DNA from: Aeromonas sanarellii
Lineage (GTDB): Bacteria; Pseudomonadota; Gammaproteobacteria; Enterobacterales; Aeromonadaceae
Assembly: GCF_000820085.1 (NCBI RefSeq)
Contig: NZ_CDBN01000076.1
Span: forward strand, 1,309 to 37,282
DNA length: 35,974 nt
Reading direction: 5' to 3'
Shown piece after piece: positions 34,376 through 35,974 of this stretch (position 1 is the stretch's first letter; each line of letters opens with the position of its first letter). The notes under the pieces are model-generated. The model saw only the letters and a list, made by a program, of their open reading frames with translations. It searched no databases and had not been told where the DNA came from. The position numbers were made by a program, and so were the translations under genes.

Positions 34376-34699
34376 ATGGGTACAGAGTGGAACGGCGACT
34401 ACGTCAGCCCCTATGCAGAGCACGGCAAGAAGAGCGAACAGGTCAAGAAGATAACCGTCTCGATCCCGCTCAAGGTGCTGAAGGTGTTGACCGATGAGCG
34501 CACCCGTCGCCAGGTGAACAACCTGCGTCATGCGACCAACAGCGAGCTGCTCTGCGAAGCCTTCCTGCACGCCTTCACCGGCCAGCCGCTGCCCTGTGAC
34601 GACGACCTGCGCAAGGATCATCCGGACAGCGTCCCCGCCGAGGCCCGCGCCATCATGGAAGCCCTTGGCAAGGAAATCGAAGACTTCGACGCCGAGTAA
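34376..34699 (+). CDS. metJ: Methionine repressor MetJ
   Basis: 107-residue ribbon-helix-helix repressor that uses S-adenosylmethionine as corepressor. Very close to E. coli Met[21 protein letters not shown] (the DNA-contacting strand) and [20 protein letters not shown] (the dimer core). AGGTGG precedes the ATG. Divergent from metBL. Its stop overlaps the next ATG as TAATG. Confidence 0.98.
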   Translation: MGTEWNGDYVSPYAEHGKKSEQVKKITVSIPLKVLKVLTDERTRRQVNNLRHATNSELLCEAFLHAFTGQPLPCDDDLRKDHPDSVPAEARAIMEALGKEIEDFDAE

Positions 34700-35493
34700 T
34701 GCGGCTGCCCATGGCAAACGATGCATCCCTTTCAATGACGCGGCCCGGTGCCGCGTCATGCTTATCTGCCACCTCCCCCTTCAGCCTGCGTCACTACCAG
34801 AGCGACATGCAGAGCCACAATCATGACCACGCCCAGCTGGTGATCCCACTCGTCGGCCCCCTCGAGATCGAGGTGCAGGGTCGGGGATGTCGCCTCGCCC
34901 CCGGTTTTGCCTGCATCATCGCCCCTGGCCTTCGCCACGACTACGCCGCCGACCCGGCGCACGTGTTTCTGGTGCAGGAGAGCCACTGGCTGCCGGCCGC
35001 CCTGGGGGACCACCCCTTCGTCGAGCTGGATGAGGCTCAGCGCCACTACCTCGCCTTCCTGCACCGCATGGTGGCCGAGGGGCGCCACGTGGCCGGCATG
35101 GATCAGGTGTGGCTCGGGCTGCTGACCGAGGGACGCGGCATGGGCCCCGCCGTCGCTCCCCGCATAGCCCCTCGTATCGCCAAGGTGCAGCGTCATATGG
35201 AAGCCCACCTCGCAGACCCCCTCACCAACGAGGAACTCGCCGCCATCGCCTGCCTCGGCCTGAGTCAGTTCAAACACGCCTTTCGCCAGCAGGTGGGAAC
35301 GAGCGTCTCCCACTACCTCAGGATGCGGCGCATGGCGCTGGCCCGCACCCTGCTGACCCAGACCGCCCTGCCCATAGGCGAGGTGGCCAGCCGCTGCGGC
35401 TACCAGAACCAGGGAGCCTTTGCCGAGCGCTTCCTGGCCGAGACCGGACTGACCCCTTCCCTCTGGCGCCAGCAAAACGGCCGCCTGCCGTAA
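34699..35493 (+). CDS. AraC-family transcriptional regulator
   Basis: 264 residues. An N-terminal cupin-like sensing part (HNHDHAQLVIPLVGPLEIEV, then GFACIIAPGLRHDY) and a C-terminal double helix-turn-helix (LTNEELAAIACLGLSQFKHA; IGEVASRCGYQNQGAFAERF). It starts at the TAATG overlap with metJ. In-frame ATGs at 34711 and 34735 are alternatives, and none has a strong ribosome site. Target and effector unknown; cotranscription with metJ is likely. Confidence 0.85.
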   Translation: MRLPMANDASLSMTRPGAASCLSATSPFSLRHYQSDMQSHNHDHAQLVIPLVGPLEIEVQGRGCRLAPGFACIIAPGLRHDYAADPAHVFLVQESHWLPAALGDHPFVELDEAQRHYLAFLHRMVAEGRHVAGMDQVWLGLLTEGRGMGPAVAPRIAPRIAKVQRHMEAHLADPLTNEELAAIACLGLSQFKHAFRQQVGTSVSHYLRMRRMALARTLLTQTALPIGEVASRCGYQNQGAFAERFLAETGLTPSLWRQQNGRLP

Positions 35494-35577
35494 CCGGTCG
35501 GCTCTTTGCCGAAGACAATCCCCAGGCATTCGAGGCATGCTGAGGCTCATGCAAGGTATGGGCAACGAGGAGCCAAG

Positions 35578-35916
35578 ATGCAGACCATAAGCTGGCAGGA
35601 TTTCGAGATGGTGGAGCTCAGGGTGGGCACCCTGGTGCGGGTCGAACCCTTCCCAGAGGCGCGCCGCCCCGCCTACAAGGTGTGGGCGGATTTCGGCCCC
35701 GAGCTTGGGGTGCGCAAGAGCAGCGCCCAGATCACCGACCTCTATCGGCCGGAGGATCTGGTGGGGCGCCAGATCGTCGCCGTGGTGAACTTTCCCCCCA
35801 AGCAGATAGGCCCCATCCAGTCGGAGTTTCTGCTGACCGGCTTCTACCGGCCGGACGGCGCCGTGGTGATCGCCATCCCCGAACAGGCGGTGGAGAACGG
35901 CGCCAAGCTGGGGTGA
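35578..35916 (+). CDS. CsaA-type tRNA-binding protein (YgjH-like)
   Basis: 112 residues with a single OB-fold tRNA-binding domain related to the C-terminus of methionyl-tRNA synthetase: [49 protein letters not shown], and [17 protein letters not shown]. In Bacillus, CsaA has been described as a secretion chaperone, but the domain binds tRNA or RNA. GAGGAG at seven bases sets the start at 35578; the frame is open to 35506. Confidence 0.92.
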   Translation: MQTISWQDFEMVELRVGTLVRVEPFPEARRPAYKVWADFGPELGVRKSSAQITDLYRPEDLVGRQIVAVVNFPPKQIGPIQSEFLLTGFYRPDGAVVIAIPEQAVENGAKLG

Positions 35917-35950
35917 GACGACGGCAAGGCAACCAGAGAGCAGAGGCAAG

Positions 35951-35974
35951 AGAGGCGACCCCGGGGTCGCCTCT
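35951..35974 (+). terminator. Terminator-like inverted repeat at the window end
   Basis: Perfect AGAGGCGACCCC / GGGGTCGCCTCT repeat reaching the last base. Any following T-run lies outside the window. Confidence 0.6.

Overview
The window looks like a chromosomal segment of an Aeromonas species. The reasons are the high G+C, the gammaproteobacterial gene set, and a truncated prolyl endopeptidase at the left edge. When that enzyme is counted from its second Met, the nucleophile falls on Ser538, the position I recall for the studied Aeromonas enzyme. There are no rRNA or tRNA genes, insertion sequences, prophage parts or CRISPR arrays. Coding density is high and no gene-free stretch exceeds 300 bases.

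Layout, left to right. (1) 1-1759, minus: prolyl oligopeptidase, cut by the window edge. (2) 1975-6173, plus: a five-gene operon with a threonine-synthase-like PLP enzyme, two polar amino acid permeases, an ATPase and a periplasmic binding protein, closed by a terminator. The permease 1/permease 2 junction carries a duplicated start region. (3) 6379-8962, plus: an MgtC/DUF4010 membrane protein, a sugar O-acetyltransferase, a DUF1294 protein and a small PspB-like membrane protein. (4) 9021-11426: a PaiB-like flavin-binding protein, a DUF4865 gene with a coupled 41-residue ORF, and a divergent LysR regulator. (5) 11532-18589: the arginine cluster argCBFGH (minus) divergent from argE (plus), with a tandem pair of ARG boxes between them. 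(6) 18785-21418: ppc, then a convergent PAS-GAF-GGDEF diguanylate cyclase and a ybaK-type tRNA deacylase. (7) 23683-25374, minus: an osmC / rhodanese / GNAT operon, divergent from a MocR regulator. (8) 27443-30453: an orphan periplasmic binding protein, a LysR regulator and a cidAB/lrgAB-type membrane pair. (9) 30521-34699: metBL (minus) divergent from metJ (plus), with a Met-box array covering the metB -35 element. (10) 34699-35974: an AraC regulator, a CsaA-type tRNA-binding protein and a terminator stem at the edge.

Most of this is amino acid metabolism: arginine synthesis (argCBFGH/argE), oxaloacetate supply for the aspartate family (ppc), methionine synthesis with its repressor (metBL/metJ), and an amino acid importer.

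The most unusual structure lies in front of the MocR gene (25511-25916). A 134-bp unit is present three times in tandem ahead of the real gene start. Each copy is a duplicate of the gene's own first ~45 codons, with its own Shine-Dalgarno and ATG. Each encodes a 45-residue ORF whose TGA overlaps the next ATG as ATGA, so three mini-genes form a start-stop chain running into the regulator. A smaller case of the same idea (a 91-bp duplication of a stop/start junction) occurs at 3829-3939 in the importer operon. I regard these duplicated start modules as the main candidates for undescribed biology here.
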